Shown in pieces: positions 1-15,200 of a DNA stretch of 64,000 nucleotides. Origin of the DNA: Archilochus colubris (Eukaryota > Chordata > Aves > Apodiformes > Trochilidae); NCBI GenBank assembly GCA_023079485.1, contig CM041084.1, forward strand, positions 119,706,467 to 119,770,466. Reading direction: 5' to 3'. The notes under the pieces are model-generated. The model was not told where the DNA came from. It did no database searches and worked only from the letters and a program-made list of their open reading frames with translations. Position 1 is the stretch's first letter; each line of letters opens with the position of its first letter. Both the position numbers and the translations under genes were made by a program.

Positions 1-3008
<3,008 letters not shown>

Positions 3009-3012
<4 letters not shown>

Positions 3013-3069
3013 TCTCTTCTTATAAAAAAAATTGTTTCTTTTCAACAGCAGCTTTTGCAATAGGAGTGT
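3009..3069 (-). CDS. ELOC: ELOC start-codon exon (5' UTR plus ATG and one base)
   Basis: On the minus strand a strong acceptor (TTATTTTCCAG, AG at 3071-3070) and a strong donor (GAGAATGG|GTAAGTTC, GT at 3008-3007) delimit a 61-nt exon. Only its last four bases, ATGG at 3012-3009, are coding. They supply Met1 and the first base of the Asp2 codon, matching in phase the ATGGAG start of the exon at 671. The remaining 57 nt would be 5' UTR. The assignment rests on splice signals, phase and the expected Met-Asp-Gly-Glu start; no transcript was available. Confidence 0.8.
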
Positions 3070-3509
3070 CTGGAAAATAAACATAAGAAGCAATATTTTC
3101 AGTCAGTAGTACAATGTCTTAAGTCAGCTTTAGTTATTAGCCTTTATGTTATCATAAGCACTCTTCAGAAAAGAATATGATGGAGCACAGCATGCAATGT
3201 TGATGAGCATTATGTTTGCAAAACATTACATTTTCAAAGTTATTTTTGCTGTCCAGAGATACCCAGCATATGCAAGAATCTCTAAACTTCAGCTTACTTT
3301 GTAAAGAAGTTGTTCCCTAAGCTTTTCAAAGCCCCTTGACTATAAAAAGCCAGAGGTACTTCAAGAGCCTTATGACTTTTATCACTACAGACACCACTCA
3401 TGCAATGGTACTGGGGAGATAAACAAGTTTTGCCACACTGCAAAAGGCTCTTAAGAGACTGAACAGCTTGTCTACAGAAAAAACCCAGCAGAGTTCACTA
3501 TGCTGTGAG

Positions 3510-3985
3510 TAGAGGAGTGGCTGTCCTGCCATTCAGAGGGACATTGACAAGCTGAAGAAAAAGGCCAACAGGAAATCTATGAAGTTCATTAAAGAAAATT
3601 CAAACCCCTGCACCTTGGGAAGAATCACTCCAGGCACCAGTACTGGATGGAGGCCAACCAGATGGAAGGCAGCTCTGGAGAAAGAGACCTGGGGGTGCTG
3701 GTTGACACCATATTGAGCATGAGCTGGCAGTGCTGTGCTCTTGCAGCAAAGGTGGCCAGCAGTACCCTGGGGCTGTTATCAGAAGGAGTGCTGCCAGCAG
3801 ATTTAGGCAGGTGACTCTGCCCTTCCACTCATCACAGGCCTTGTAAACATCAGACTGAATCAAGTCCTGCAAAGGGCCACAAGGATGAGCAAGGGATGGA
3901 AGCACTTGTCCTGTGGAAAGAGGCTGAGAGAATTGGGGTTGCTTAGGCTGGGGAAGAGAAGTCTCAGGGATCATTTTAATCAATG
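3510..3985 (+). mobile_element. CR1 LINE fragment, internal reverse-transcriptase region, degraded
   Basis: With frameshifts, the plus strand reads as the CR1 ORF2 block that includes ERDLGVLVDT, followed by an ALAAK-like segment and the tract matching 'rel gl frl ekrrl'. No 3' tail is present, so this is an older, doubly truncated copy. Boundaries are approximate. Confidence 0.8.
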
Positions 3986-5618
3986 TGCACTGAATACCTG
4001 GCTTCTAACCTGTCCTTCCCAGAAGATTAATAACTCCTGATACAATGGATCCACCAGTGTCACCTAGATAACCTACTTCATACATCTAATGTAGATATTC
4101 CCAGTGCAATTTAACCAGGAGCTTTCACAGCTTATACACTGACATCCAGCTTGCTGCTTACATATTTTGCCATGTAAATAAAACCAAAGAGCTAGAGAAA
4201 TGGAAACGGAAACACTTATTTGCAAAACAAATCTGCTACATTCAAATAGAACATATATTTCTTTACACTTCACTGCATCTCTACTGCCAAAAAGAAAACT
4301 TTGGAAATGAAATTCCACCCACCCACCTGCTGTCCTAAAATTCCTTTCACATCAACAGCTACTCTCCAAACATTAACTCAGTATAAATCAATGAGCTACT
4401 GTTGTGTTCCCCCTGGTCCAGGAAAAGTGGACCAGTGATTCTGGATGGCTTCCCAGTCAATATTGAGGGTCAGAGTCAGCAAAGAGACTGTCAAGAATTC
4501 TGACAATCCATGTTGTTGTTTTGAAAGGAGAAACAGCACAGGCATGAATCACTATTACTCACCAGAGAAGGAACCAAGAGCAGGAAGTGTGAAAAAAAAT
4601 GAAGAGACACCACTCCTCCCATCCCATCCCATCCCCTCCCCTCTCTCCTGTTTCTGGTAAAAGCTTAGCCAAAAAATGTAAGTTGAGGAGGGAGCAAAAA
4701 GATTTGCAGGAAGTTTTATAGAGATCTCTGCATCTCTTCAGAAGATGCAGATATTTGTTATTGCTGACAGCTTCACTTACCAGCAACTCTTTCTTGCTGA
4801 TCTGACTATTCTTTTTCATAACTACAAATATGAAATAGTCTGAATGTTTCCTCAAGCTTTCACAAGAAGTCACTTTGTTATGTACACCTAATCCAACTAA
4901 ACATATCAGACCAACAGTTTTTAGTTGCCCGTGGAGAACCAAGCAAAAAGCATCCTCCACTTACATTGCTGATGTCTTTCAAAATTGTCCTCACATTACA
5001 GAAATACCTTACAAAGCATTTTCATTCCCCACTGGTACAAGGAACATTTTCACTTGTACTCTGGCAGGTGAAAAGTTCCTGAAAATAACACACATTCAAG
5101 AATCTCTTCTGAGAGTTAATTTGTGTATGTTGTGATAGAGATACCTTAGTATCAAGCATTAAATGCCTTTGCCATTTTCAGTAATTCCAGGAACTCATCC
5201 AGGGAAGTAACATTTGGGTGCTGGAACAGTTGTGGCACAAACCTGATGGGATCTTTTACCTTATTTCAACAGGTTTAGTAAATGGAAATCAAGCATCCCA
5301 TTACTGGAGAGTACCTGTTGTTTAGGAACTGAAGGGATACCTTACATTAGTAATTTTGTTGTGCAGAAGAGGATCACTTGTAGTACCTCCTTCTTTAGGC
5401 ACAAAACTTTTCCTCATGCTCCAGAGAACTAATGAAACCACTTATAATGTACAAATAATAATAATTAAAAATCACACAGAAGTAGTAATTCCATTTTGTG
5501 ACAGTACTGGTGATGACAAATGTGCCTTAGCTCTAATATAAACAATGCTACTAAATAAAGTAATAAAAACAGGCTAGTTAGCAGGAATGCAAATATATTA
5601 ACAATTATCAAGGTAAAA

Positions 5619-5650
5619 ACATCACTTGAGGAATACACATCACTTGAGGA
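5619..5650. repeat. Two-copy 18-bp-period duplication
   Basis: ACATCACTTGAGGA occurs at 5619 and again at 5637, a local tandem duplication in an intron. No function is implied. Confidence 0.8.
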
Positions 5651-6954
5651 AGCTAATAAATACATTGAAGCTGGAGAACTTGAAAAACACATACAACAAA
5701 ATATTAGGTGTCTCAAAAAATTACAATGAGCATTTTAATAAAATCAAATGAAATGTGCTGTCATGTGATTAGAAAGAAATTAATGAATGCTTTAAGAAAC
5801 AAAAAAATTGGGCTCAGTGGTCTGAATTTAATTGCATTAATAAATAAAACAGAATAAAAATGCAGTTTGATTTAGCAGGTATAGGACATGTTGGACTAAT
5901 CCACCACCAAAAAATGAATCAGTCATTTCCTTGAAAAAAGTAAACTCAAAGAAGATGCAAGTTGGATTCAGTAAGTCATCTCAGTTTAAATAAATACAAT
6001 AAGAAGGTAATCTTAAAATGAGAAAGAAACTTTCTGGAATAATACAGTTTGATCAGTATGATGCTGTTATCATGCAGCAATCAAACTAGAAAAGAACTAC
6101 TGAACTAGAAAAGTATACTGAACTTTTTTTTTTTTTTTAAACAATGCTGCCAGAAAAGAATAGGTAGATTTAGATGAGACAGGAGTGAAAAGCACTGCAA
6201 CAAAAGGGGAACAGAGGATCATAGACACAAGTGACCCATCTTGAGAAAAGGCATACCAGAAGCCACATGAATTTAAATCATACAAAATGCAAGATTCCTG
6301 CATGTAGGGAATGCTTGAGTTTAGTCAGGGCTTGTCATTTGTGAGTACAGTCATTCTGTGGTCAACTATAGACTGATGGAGCTCAGTAGGGTGGGGAGGA
6401 ATAAGTGGGGAAAGAAATAAATGCACATCAAAAATTCCTTTACAACAGAGCTAGGGACATATGAACGTTGTGTGTGAGCAACTTGTCTGGAATGCCACAC
6501 ACAAATGTGAACTCCTGTTTTAAAGAGAAATAAATTCAAACTACAAGAACTACAGAATTGAGCTACTGATATGACCAAAAAGCCCTGTTGTACAAAATTA
6601 GCCTTGCACGCTCAGCTTATCAAAATAAAGCTGGATTGAAGATAAATATAACAACTCTTGAAAAGGATAAACATCAAAGAGGGAGAAGCATGCCAACATT
6701 ATTCCTGCTTAGGTCCAACAAATGAACAAACTGAAAAAAGAATATAATTTACGCTGCTATTCCAGGATTCAAGTTTGGTTCTGAAAAGAGAACAAAGCTC
6801 ACATTCTATTGCCAGAAGTAAAATGTGCAGAAAGCCTCCCTGCTTTAAAGAAAGAGCCACCATACATTCCATTATATGATGCATTTGACATGTAAGCAAA
6901 GGATACAGTTTGGTTTCACTCAGTTTCTGTTCTGATATAACAATGTGCATTAAT

Positions 6955-6984
6955 AAAAAAACAAACAAACAAACAAACAAAAAA
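6955..6984 (+). repeat. (ACAA)n microsatellite
   Basis: A run of A followed by several ACAA units and another A run. It generates spurious lysine/asparagine-rich and, on the minus strand, phenylalanine-rich frames across 6.7-7.2 kb. Confidence 0.9.
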
Positions 6985-9551
6985 CCAGAAAGAAAAAGAA
7001 AGAAGATACTTGAGAATATTACTAGGAACATCACACAATACATATCCAGACAAAATATGCACAGAAGAGAGAACAGAAAAATCATAGCATCAATCAATGC
7101 AACAAAAGAGGAGAGAAGAGAAGAAAAGAAAGGCAAGAGAGCTGGGGAACCTGGAAAACCTGAGAGCAGTAATAACCTGTCAGCATCAATTGGTTCTTCT
7201 TATAGCTCATGAATTCTTCAACATGTCACGACTCTTTATAAAGATCAGAACATACTGCAGTTAAAAGTTGTCATTTTGTGAAAAGCATCTTCTTTCCAGC
7301 AACTACCCTCAAGTTATCTGAGACATTATAACATGGTCGTGTACAAACCACAGCCTATTTTTATTCAGTAAACCATGTTACTGGTTTTATAAGCCTACAG
7401 AAAAGTAAGTAGCAACAGAACAGCAATAAGCAAGAAGAAACGCACTGAAAAATTAACATGGAAAACGTGCAATATTTCATTTATTTCTGAAAGAAATCTT
7501 GATGTTATTTAACATCACTCCCAATCTGGGAAAAACAATGAACAGAGAAAAGAAATTAAGACAGCTGAAAAATGCAGAAATCCCTTCCAGACACAAGTTA
7601 TTTCTTGTGCATATAGTAAAAGGACAGTGAAGAGAGATCTTCTGCACAAAAATATATTTAATTTGTTTTATTGACAATTGCATGTCCTTAAGTATTAAGG
7701 ACATACAACCAGTATGTCAGAAACAGAAAGTCAAGTGATCTGGTATGATCTCTTACCAGAAATTCTCTTCTTAAAAAAACCTTTCTTTTCCAACACACTA
7801 TTTATTGCAAAACATGTTGCTCTATTTTCCTTCTGTGTAATGAAAATGACATTTCAAGACAATATGAAAGGCATTCGGAGAGATTTATGAAGATGTGTGG
7901 TAACTACCTATTTTTTAATTACTTTTCCACATTCTTTAGCTGCCCCTGTCTGACCTCGCCAAGAACACAACCAGTGCAGCAGTAAGGAAGAGAAGAACTG
8001 AAGTTTTCTAATACTCAAATAATTTGTCTTTTTTATTATTTGTCTGACTTGACTATGCCAAGCTTCTGCAAAGAACCACTAATTTTTGTTAAAGTACATT
8101 TTTTATTCCATTTCCCCTTCAAGAAGCTTATGTAGCATAACCAGTTAGATAGCTCAGCTCCCTGCCTTTAAGCTCAGAGGAACATATACTAAATATTACT
8201 GTTCTCCTGCCTTGCCTCCTTAAAATAAAAAATGAGCAAAGCCTACATTCATTAAATGAAAGATTACATAAAGAAGCACATGCCACTTCTTAATCAGTGA
8301 GGGAGAGTACAATGCAGCTACAATCAGTGTATTTGGCACAGAAACTTTCTGACCAGTCTAAAAAGATAAGCTCTTGCTGCAGAAAATGTAAAAATCTCAT
8401 TACATATAAAAGAGAACTGGAAAATACCACAAGTTGCTGGAATATTTACAGCTACATGGTATAATACAGTAGAGCATCATAAAACATAGCAATTAACTAC
8501 CCAAGGTAAATGTTCTTGTCAGCATACTTAAATAGGTTATTTTCCTCCTTACAACCCCAAGAAGAAATATTATGCTATAGTGCGTTTACTTTGACCTCTC
8601 TCCTGTGTCTCCTGAGCATCAAGAGCAAGAAACAAAGCATGTCCCTGACCCTCCCACCTCACTCCTAAAGGTGCCTGCTCATCTCTCAAGCTTCCCAGAG
8701 GTTCCGAAGTATCAAATCCTTGTATACTTTGTACAACCAGGAGACTGGAAAGGACCTGAAGGGCACAGCCTCATTTAACTGAACACATGCAACCACTGTA
8801 AGGATTCCCAAACCCCATTGCTTTATTCTGACTGGGACAAGAAAATTAAATCCACACAAACATTTCAAGCACTCGGATTCTTCGATCCTACAGAAAACTC
8901 CTTTAAAAAACCTCAGATTCTGGTCCAAGGAAACTCAAATGGCTTCCGAGTCATTAGCTCTGCAAGACACACAGAGCTTTTGTATCCTTCAGCTGATGAC
9001 AATTCTGCATTCTACTGTAACAATTTTTGGAAAATGTGGAGCAAACAACACAAATGCCTTCACAATTCCTAGGTTAGCTCAGAAGCCAAACCTGGCAATA
9101 ATAATCAAATTACAAATTAATTAATAAGTACTCTTCAGGAAACAAAGGTTGTTGTGTGATAGAACAGTAGCCTCCTACTGTTTAATCCTAAATTCAAGTC
9201 CTATTCTTAATCCTGTACAATAACTTGTTTAAAAATACCACTCTAGTATTCATTGCTCAGTACAGACCAAAAATAATCAATGTAAATAAAGACTGAAGCA
9301 TATCTAGAAAAAACACAAAGCACAACTGGTAGGGCTGAATTCCTAATCAGCTGAATCATTATTTCATACCCACAGACACTAAAATTCCAACATTTAGGGG
9401 CAAAGTGAAGTGTTACAGGATGGGATACTACAGGCAAATGGTAGTTAAGATAAAAAGAAGATGAGGCAGGAGACCATGCACTGAGTATCAAAGACCTCAC
9501 ATATGATGTTTTTCTACCCAAGGAACTTTTCAGTAATTCCCATAAGGAGTT

Positions 9552-9660
9552 TTGTTGTTGTTGTTGTTGTTTTAGTGGGTTTTTTTGTTGTTTGTTTGGG
9601 TTTTCTTTGGTTTGGGGGGGTTTGTTTGTTTGCTTGCCTTTTTTTTGTTTTATTTTAAAA
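9552..9660 (+). repeat. (TTG)n microsatellite and T/G-rich tract
   Basis: About seven TTG units are followed by G/T-only low-complexity sequence with T and G runs. The open frames on both strands here are artefacts of composition. Confidence 0.9.
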
Positions 9661-11504
9661 AAGTATGTCTTACTGTTTCCTTCCAAAAATACAACAAAAA
9701 CCCTGCACTGTGCACTCTTGTCATAAACATTCATCAAAAACTAACGTTATGCAAACAAAACTTTATACGATTTCTTGTAAGATGCTCTGAGAACAGAAAA
9801 TACACAGTAAAACACCTGAAGCTAAGTATACCTTTGGAAGAGACTCATTTACCCACACACAAAGCATAAGGGCCAGGAGCTTGAATACAAATGTATCAGC
9901 AAATGAAATGTCAGGTTGGGAGATGACACAAGGTATCTCAGACCATCAGCTGGATCTCCTCACTGCAGCAATACTGTCTTCACATTAAGACTGCATGAAA
10001 CTACATCAACCTGTTCATCACCCACTCCAGTATTAAAAAAAAAGACATTTGAAATGACTTTTATCTGATATAAGAAAAAATACCTAAGTGCTGAAAGTTT
10101 CTAAGGATTATCTTAAAGCCTCCAACGTTAACAGGAAATGGTAGCAAAAATTTTGTTGGTTTAACTTCAAGCCCATTAAAAGGCTGATCTCAAGGTATTA
10201 GGTACGTGCCACATGTGCAAAGAGGGTAGCCAATGTATTACATAAAAACTAATTAACACTTATTCTAAGTAACTCTTCAGTTAATTAACATTTCTTTCCC
10301 AACAGTTTTGTTGGGCTGTTTTGGTTTTTTTTTGTCCCTAATGCAGCAAAATGAAGCAACTGAAGCACAGAAGGGATCATTCAGAAATAAGGGCACGGAG
10401 AGGTTCTCAGCCTAAAGGTCTCTGACTTGTTTATTTATCTACGTTTTTCTGGCTTGCTTCCAAACTGAGCTTTTGCCAAGTGATCAAACCCAAGTAAACA
10501 AATAGCCCATGACTATCCAAGTCTCCCTACAGTGCAAGGCTTAACTCATAACCTACACCACTAAACACCTTTTAAAAAGTTCCTGCCCTTAGTATTACAA
10601 GTTGTAAGATTAAACTGGCCCTCAGTTTACTACGTTAACTGCTCAACACTCCTTCTCCTTTTCACACATACCTGAACCCCCCAGTATCTTACCAGTGCTC
10701 AGGTTCCCTTGTGGCAGAGCAGAACCCCTCTCTGAGGAACACAAGGTACTCAAAGCTTAATTTTCGTTTCTGCAGGTAAAGGGTATCACCCTCCTCCCTC
10801 ACACTTGTTTTGATGGTATTGGTCGAGCATTACAGCTACAGCACTTTAACCAGCACTTCTCACCTTGGTAATAACACCCCCTGGGAGTGCAGCCTAAATT
10901 CTTTCGGCCTTAGTTTCCCCCCTCTCTCTAGAGCCTGGCGTGGGAAGAGGGAGGACGTCATTCGTGGCGAAAAAAAAAGTTTCAAGAGCCGAATTTGATT
11001 AAAACACCCTTCCGAAGAGCCTCTTTACCGACAGCGCCGGGATGCCAAGGAGCCGGCTCCGCTCCGCAGGCAGAGGGGAGGAACGCGCCCTCCGCCACCG
11101 TCCCACCGAGGCGGGGGAATCCCCTGGGGACACCGCACCCCTCTGCACTCCCCTGCACCGACGGCTCCCCGCTCTCCGCTCCCCCTCGAAGCCTCTCCCG
11201 GCTCCCGTCCACCTCCGGCCGCCCCCTCTCCGTCTCCGTGAGGGAGCTGAGGGCGGCGCGGAGGGCGAGGCCCGCGCCCCTCCGAGGGACAGGCCCTGGG
11301 GGCTCCCTCTACCCCGTTTGCTGCCCGACTCGTCCCCTGAAAGACGACGGCAGCGGCCGAGCTTCCTCTCGCTTCCTTTCCTTTCCCTCCCCTTCCCCAC
11401 CCACTCCCCGGCGCCGCCATCCCCCGCCGTCCCCCCTCACCCGCTCCGCTCCGGTCCCTCCGCCCCGCTCGCAGGGCCCCCGCCGTGTCGGGCCAGCTGC
11501 CTCC

Positions 11505-11675
11505 CAACTACTTCCGGTGAGGTCAGGGGCCGCTTCCGGCCCGGGGCCCGCACCCCGCAGCCGGTTGCCCTTGGAAGGCGCGCCCTGCCCGGCTCCCGGC
11601 ATGCCGTGCGCGGGGAGCGGTGCATGCTGGGGCGCGTAGTTCCCGGCGGGCAGGTGGCGGTCCGCCATGTTAGGA
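11505..11675. promoter_or_regulatory. Core promoter motif cluster: two ETS sites, ZNF143-like site, YY1-like site
   Basis: ETS-type ACTTCCGGT lies at 11510-11518 and CTTCCGG at 11533-11539. TGCATGCTGGGGCGCGTAGT at 11621-11640 is the reverse of a ZNF143/Staf-like site (ACTAC...CCCAGCATGCA). CCGCCATGTT at 11662-11671 fits the YY1 element often found at or just downstream of start sites. This clustering suggests ELOC initiates near 11.5 kb leftward and TMEM70 near 11.65 kb rightward. Motifs were read by eye; the start sites are inferred. Confidence 0.6.
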
Positions 11676-12103
11676 GCGGTGGCGGGGAGATGTTGAAACG
11701 GGGTAGCCTGGAGAGTGGTACCTGCCGCGGGGCGGGGGGGAACGGCGGCGTCCGAGGTTCTGCCTTCCCGGACATGCCTGGGACGGGCTCAGGCTGCAAC
11801 TCGCTGATTGCGGCTCCTAATTGTATGGGTGTACATCCTGCCCCCCGCTCGACCGTCCTCATGAATGCCGTGCCAGCGGCATCCATGGGCACCTGAGAAA
11901 CCCCCATCCCCCGAGGGGCCGGGTGCTGCATCACCGGGGAGAAGCAGACAACGGCATACCGGGAGGGGGGGAGGAAGGGAGGGTGTGATGGAAGCAGGAG
12001 GACCTTTCCCTCCGGCGGAACTAAAGCGCGGGGCTGCGGGGGCTGCCGGCTGGTGCACCGCTCCGCGCTTTCCCCTGGCCGGGCGCTGCGGGACGGCCCC
12101 GCC

Positions 12104-12271
12104 ATGCTGCCCATACTGCGGGCCGCTGCCTGCCGCCGTGGCGCCCCTACGGCCTCCGCAGCCCTCACCACCACCGCCACCACCGCCTGGCTGCGGGGCG
12201 CCGCCCAACGCGGGCTGCCGAGCGCACGCCGCCGCCCGGCCGCCCTCCCCGCCGCCGCAGAGGCTCAGCAG
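12104..12271 (+). CDS. TMEM70: TMEM70 exon 1 (coding part), presequence
   Basis: 56 codons from ATG to CAG, with donor CAG|GTTGGG at 12272. The product is rich in Ala, Thr and Arg and almost free of acidic residues, consistent with a mitochondrial targeting peptide. It leaves in phase 0, matching exon 2. The 5' UTR extends upstream into the CpG island to an unmapped start. Confidence 0.88.
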
Positions 12272-15200
12272 GTTGGGGGGAGGAGGGTGAGGGGGAGACG
12301 CGGCCCCGCTCCCCTTGAGGAGCTGCCCGGGGATTCGCGGGGGTCCTGGGGTTCGCGGCTTGTTCCTTGCGACAGATGTGACAAGTGGGGAGTGGGAGGA
12401 GAGAACATGAGAAGAGCAAACGGGAGCGTTGGCGAGGGTGGGGAATGGCTCCTTGCAAAGCTCTGCGTACAAAGGGCTGCGAGCTTGACATTCGTCAAGG
12501 GCTTTGCGAATGTTTTATGCTGATGCGGGTTATCTAGGTAGAAGGCTGTTAAAGCAAACAAGCAGCAAGTCTGTTGAAGTTTGTGGTGGGCTTTGTAGTA
12601 TAAGCTTAACTTTGCCCCTGTACTCAGCCCTGGTGAGGCCACACCTCGAGTACTGTGTCCAGTTCTGGGCCCCCCAGTTCAGGAAGGATATCGAGGTCCT
12701 GGAGCAGGTCCAAAGGAGGGCAACCAGGCTGGTGAAGGGACTCGAGCACAGACCCTATGAGGTGAGGCTGAGGGAGCTGGGGCTGTTCAGCCTGGAGAAG
12801 AGGCGGCTCAGGGGAGACCTCATCACTCTCTACAACTCCCTGAAAGGAGGGTGTAGCCAGGGGAGGGTTGGTCTCTTTTCCCAGGCAACTCTCAGCAAGA
12901 CAAGAGGGCATGGTCTTAAGTTGTGCCAGGGGAAGTTTAGGTTAGATATTAGAAAGAATTTCTTTACGGAGAGGGTGATCAGGCATTGGAATGGGCTGCC
13001 CAGGGAAGTAGTGGATTCTCCATCCCTGGAGATATTTAAAGAGACTGGATGTGGCACTCAGTGCCATGGTCTAGCAACCGCAACGGTGGTTCAAGGGTTG
13101 GACTCGATGATCTCTGAGGTCCCTTCCAACCCAGCCAATTCTATGATTCTATGATTTTAATTTAAGATGCTTGGAATAGCTTCAGGGGCAAGGAGGAACT
13201 TCATGTGTGTCTGTATAGATATATCTATATAAAAAGTGTAGATTAGTGCTGATGTTGATTGGCCATGCACTGCTTTCATCTTCCAGGTTACATCTTTTCA
13301 AGGAGTGGCTGCTCGCAGCCTCTGCACACCCTCCCCTCATGACCACCCAGAGCATGGAAGATTAGTTTATAAAGGAAATTTGGCAAAGGCAGTGTTAGGT
13401 ATGTGACTTGAAGTCTTTTGTATTGCTTTGCTATTTGGGGTTTTTTAAAAAAATTTCTTACTGTTTAATAACTTTAAAATGCAGCTTTATAAAAGTGAAT
13501 GTTCTCCTTTCCAACTCTTCTAAAACTTGGATTCTTGGTACACCAACAAATGTCTTGGTGGTCCTTGCACTTAGGTCAGCAGGGAGTTCTGTAGGTTCTG
13601 TGCATCTTTGTAATCCCTCAGTCTATTTCTGTTCCCATTGCAGCTTTTGGAGTGCAGTATCCAGCTGAAGTGCTGGTGAGGCAGGCAGATACTGTGTTGG
13701 AATGCACCATCTGAAGTGAGGCTTTGTTGGTCTTTCATTTGCCAGTTCCTGTTACAAAGACCCAGTGAAAAGGAATCTGGTTGAGGTTTTCTGGTGCATT
13801 TTTAAAATGTGCCCTTAAGAAGGAGGGAGTATGGTGTCATGATCCAATTATTATTTTAATATTTTGATTATGAGGAAAATGCAGCCACTACTCAGAGAAA
13901 ACGCATGGAAATTGCACAATAACGCGTTTTTAAACTTAAGCATGTTACAAGGATTTATTTCAGGAAAGGGGAAACAAAATATCACTGTTAATAAAGGGTA
14001 AACACGATTCGTTACTTTGGAGAGAAGAGTCGTTAAGAAAAGGAAAGAAAACGAGGGAGCAATTAAGATTTTATCACCTTCCCGTCCCTGATTCTGGTCT
14101 CTGGCTGGAGTGTGGGGGGGATTGATGTTCTCCGCTTTTCCTTTCCTCTGCTCTTGTTGTCCCATAGCCGAAGCTGAAGTGGTGAGAGAAGGGGGGGGAA
14201 GAAGACCCACACCTTCTCCTTTTTCTCTTGGAGTTTTTATACAGCAGAAGGGGTTCTGTCTTTTCATGAATCACTGGCACACAGACTTGCTAAAGATAAC
14301 ACAGATTTTGCCATCCCAAGAACTTCTCTTTTATTTATTACTATTTTTCAGTCCCAAGAACTTCTCTTTTATTTATTATTATTTTTCAGTCCTTGTTACC
14401 TTGCTAAATTTATTATTTTTGTCTGGACTGTGTACCAGGAGGTGAGCTGATAAGCAGCCTTATCTTTAGGTGCCTGTCAAGCATGATACAAAACAGAAGC
14501 TGTTTAAGTTTGGAGAAAAAAATCTGTTAATTGAGAATGTTTGGTATATTTTAAAAAGAGCAGAAAAATACTGATTAGGGAGATGTATTTTGTATTTTTA
14601 AAGTGTTTACATCATATGGCTATCACAGCATCTTAGGCTACTGGTTCTCATGGTGGCAGAAGGACTGTGAGTGATCCACAGCTCTTGCCACTCTCTTTTC
14701 AGCTGCAAGCCAGATGGCTATGGAGTACTTGTTAATATGGAATAAAATATAGCCCATGGCTTTTCAAGTTATGTATGACAGGAGCATCTTTGTAATGAAT
14801 GTTGACATTAATTGTTGCTGAAGAGGAAAATTCCCAGCCACGTCTGTGGTGATTTCCATTGAGTGTGTCAATGAATGGAATCAAGGTTCTTTTGAAATCA
14901 TTTTCTTGTCTGTAAAGTGAAAACTTCAGAGGTGTGTCTTATAGCAGGCAGCTGACTTCAGAATGAGAATAGAGCTGGCCACCAGCTTTTATGAACCCAA
15001 GATAAGCACTTAAACAAACCAGAAGAGTGACAAGAAGAGAGGGGAGAGGGTTGAAGTTCAGATGGTTTCTTTCTGAGCTAAAAAACCCCAACAAAACCAA
15101 CCAAACACAAAAAGGGGGGGGAGAATGGATTTTCAGTAACTTCAGGTGCTTCAGTAATGGCATCAATACATAGCAGCACAACATGTGTAATTCTAGAGAA

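Larger units (their letters stand above)
3070..11440 (-). other. ELOC: Presumed ELOC first intron
   Basis: About 8.4 kb between the start-codon exon and the CpG island. A plausible first-exon donor on the minus strand is GG|GTGAGG with GT at 11440-11439, though several GC-rich alternatives exist. The interval holds an old CR1 fragment (3510-3985), an ATCCC/GGGAT short tandem (4616-4643), an 18-bp-period duplication (5619-5650), a T-run (6124-6138), an ACAA microsatellite (6955-6984) and a TTG microsatellite (9552-9573). No other gene is supported. Confidence 0.6.
10985..12330. promoter_or_regulatory. CpG island, bidirectional ELOC/TMEM70 promoter
   Basis: A sharp rise to very GC- and CpG-rich sequence in an otherwise AT-rich window, located between the 5' ends of divergent ELOC (-) and TMEM70 (+) and covering TMEM70 exon 1. 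There is no TATA box at the centre. Long open frames on both strands here are by-products of GC richness. The head-to-head arrangement is the one I know for the human ELOC/TMEM70 pair. Confidence 0.9.

Noticed and set aside
3600..3983. 127-codon minus-strand frame
   Set aside because: It is antisense to a CR1 reverse-transcriptase fragment.
6699..7136. 145-codon hydrophobic minus-strand frame
   Set aside because: The Phe/Leu-rich character comes from reading A-rich and ACAA repeat sequence backwards; no splice or family support.
9243..9737. 164-codon minus-strand frame with Gln/Lys runs
   Set aside because: The centre is the reverse of a TTG/T-rich simple repeat; the rest has no recognisable similarity.
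10995..12523. Many long overlapping open frames on both strands (up to 284 codons)
   Set aside because: They lie in the CpG island, overlap in all frames and lack family motifs; GC-rich sequence is poor in stops. Only 12104-12271 is supported, by its splicing into TMEM70.
12504..13154. 216-codon open frame as a possible host gene
   Set aside because: It is the reverse-transcriptase end of a CR1 insertion plus upstream intron sequence, and is not in the frame of TMEM70 exon 1.
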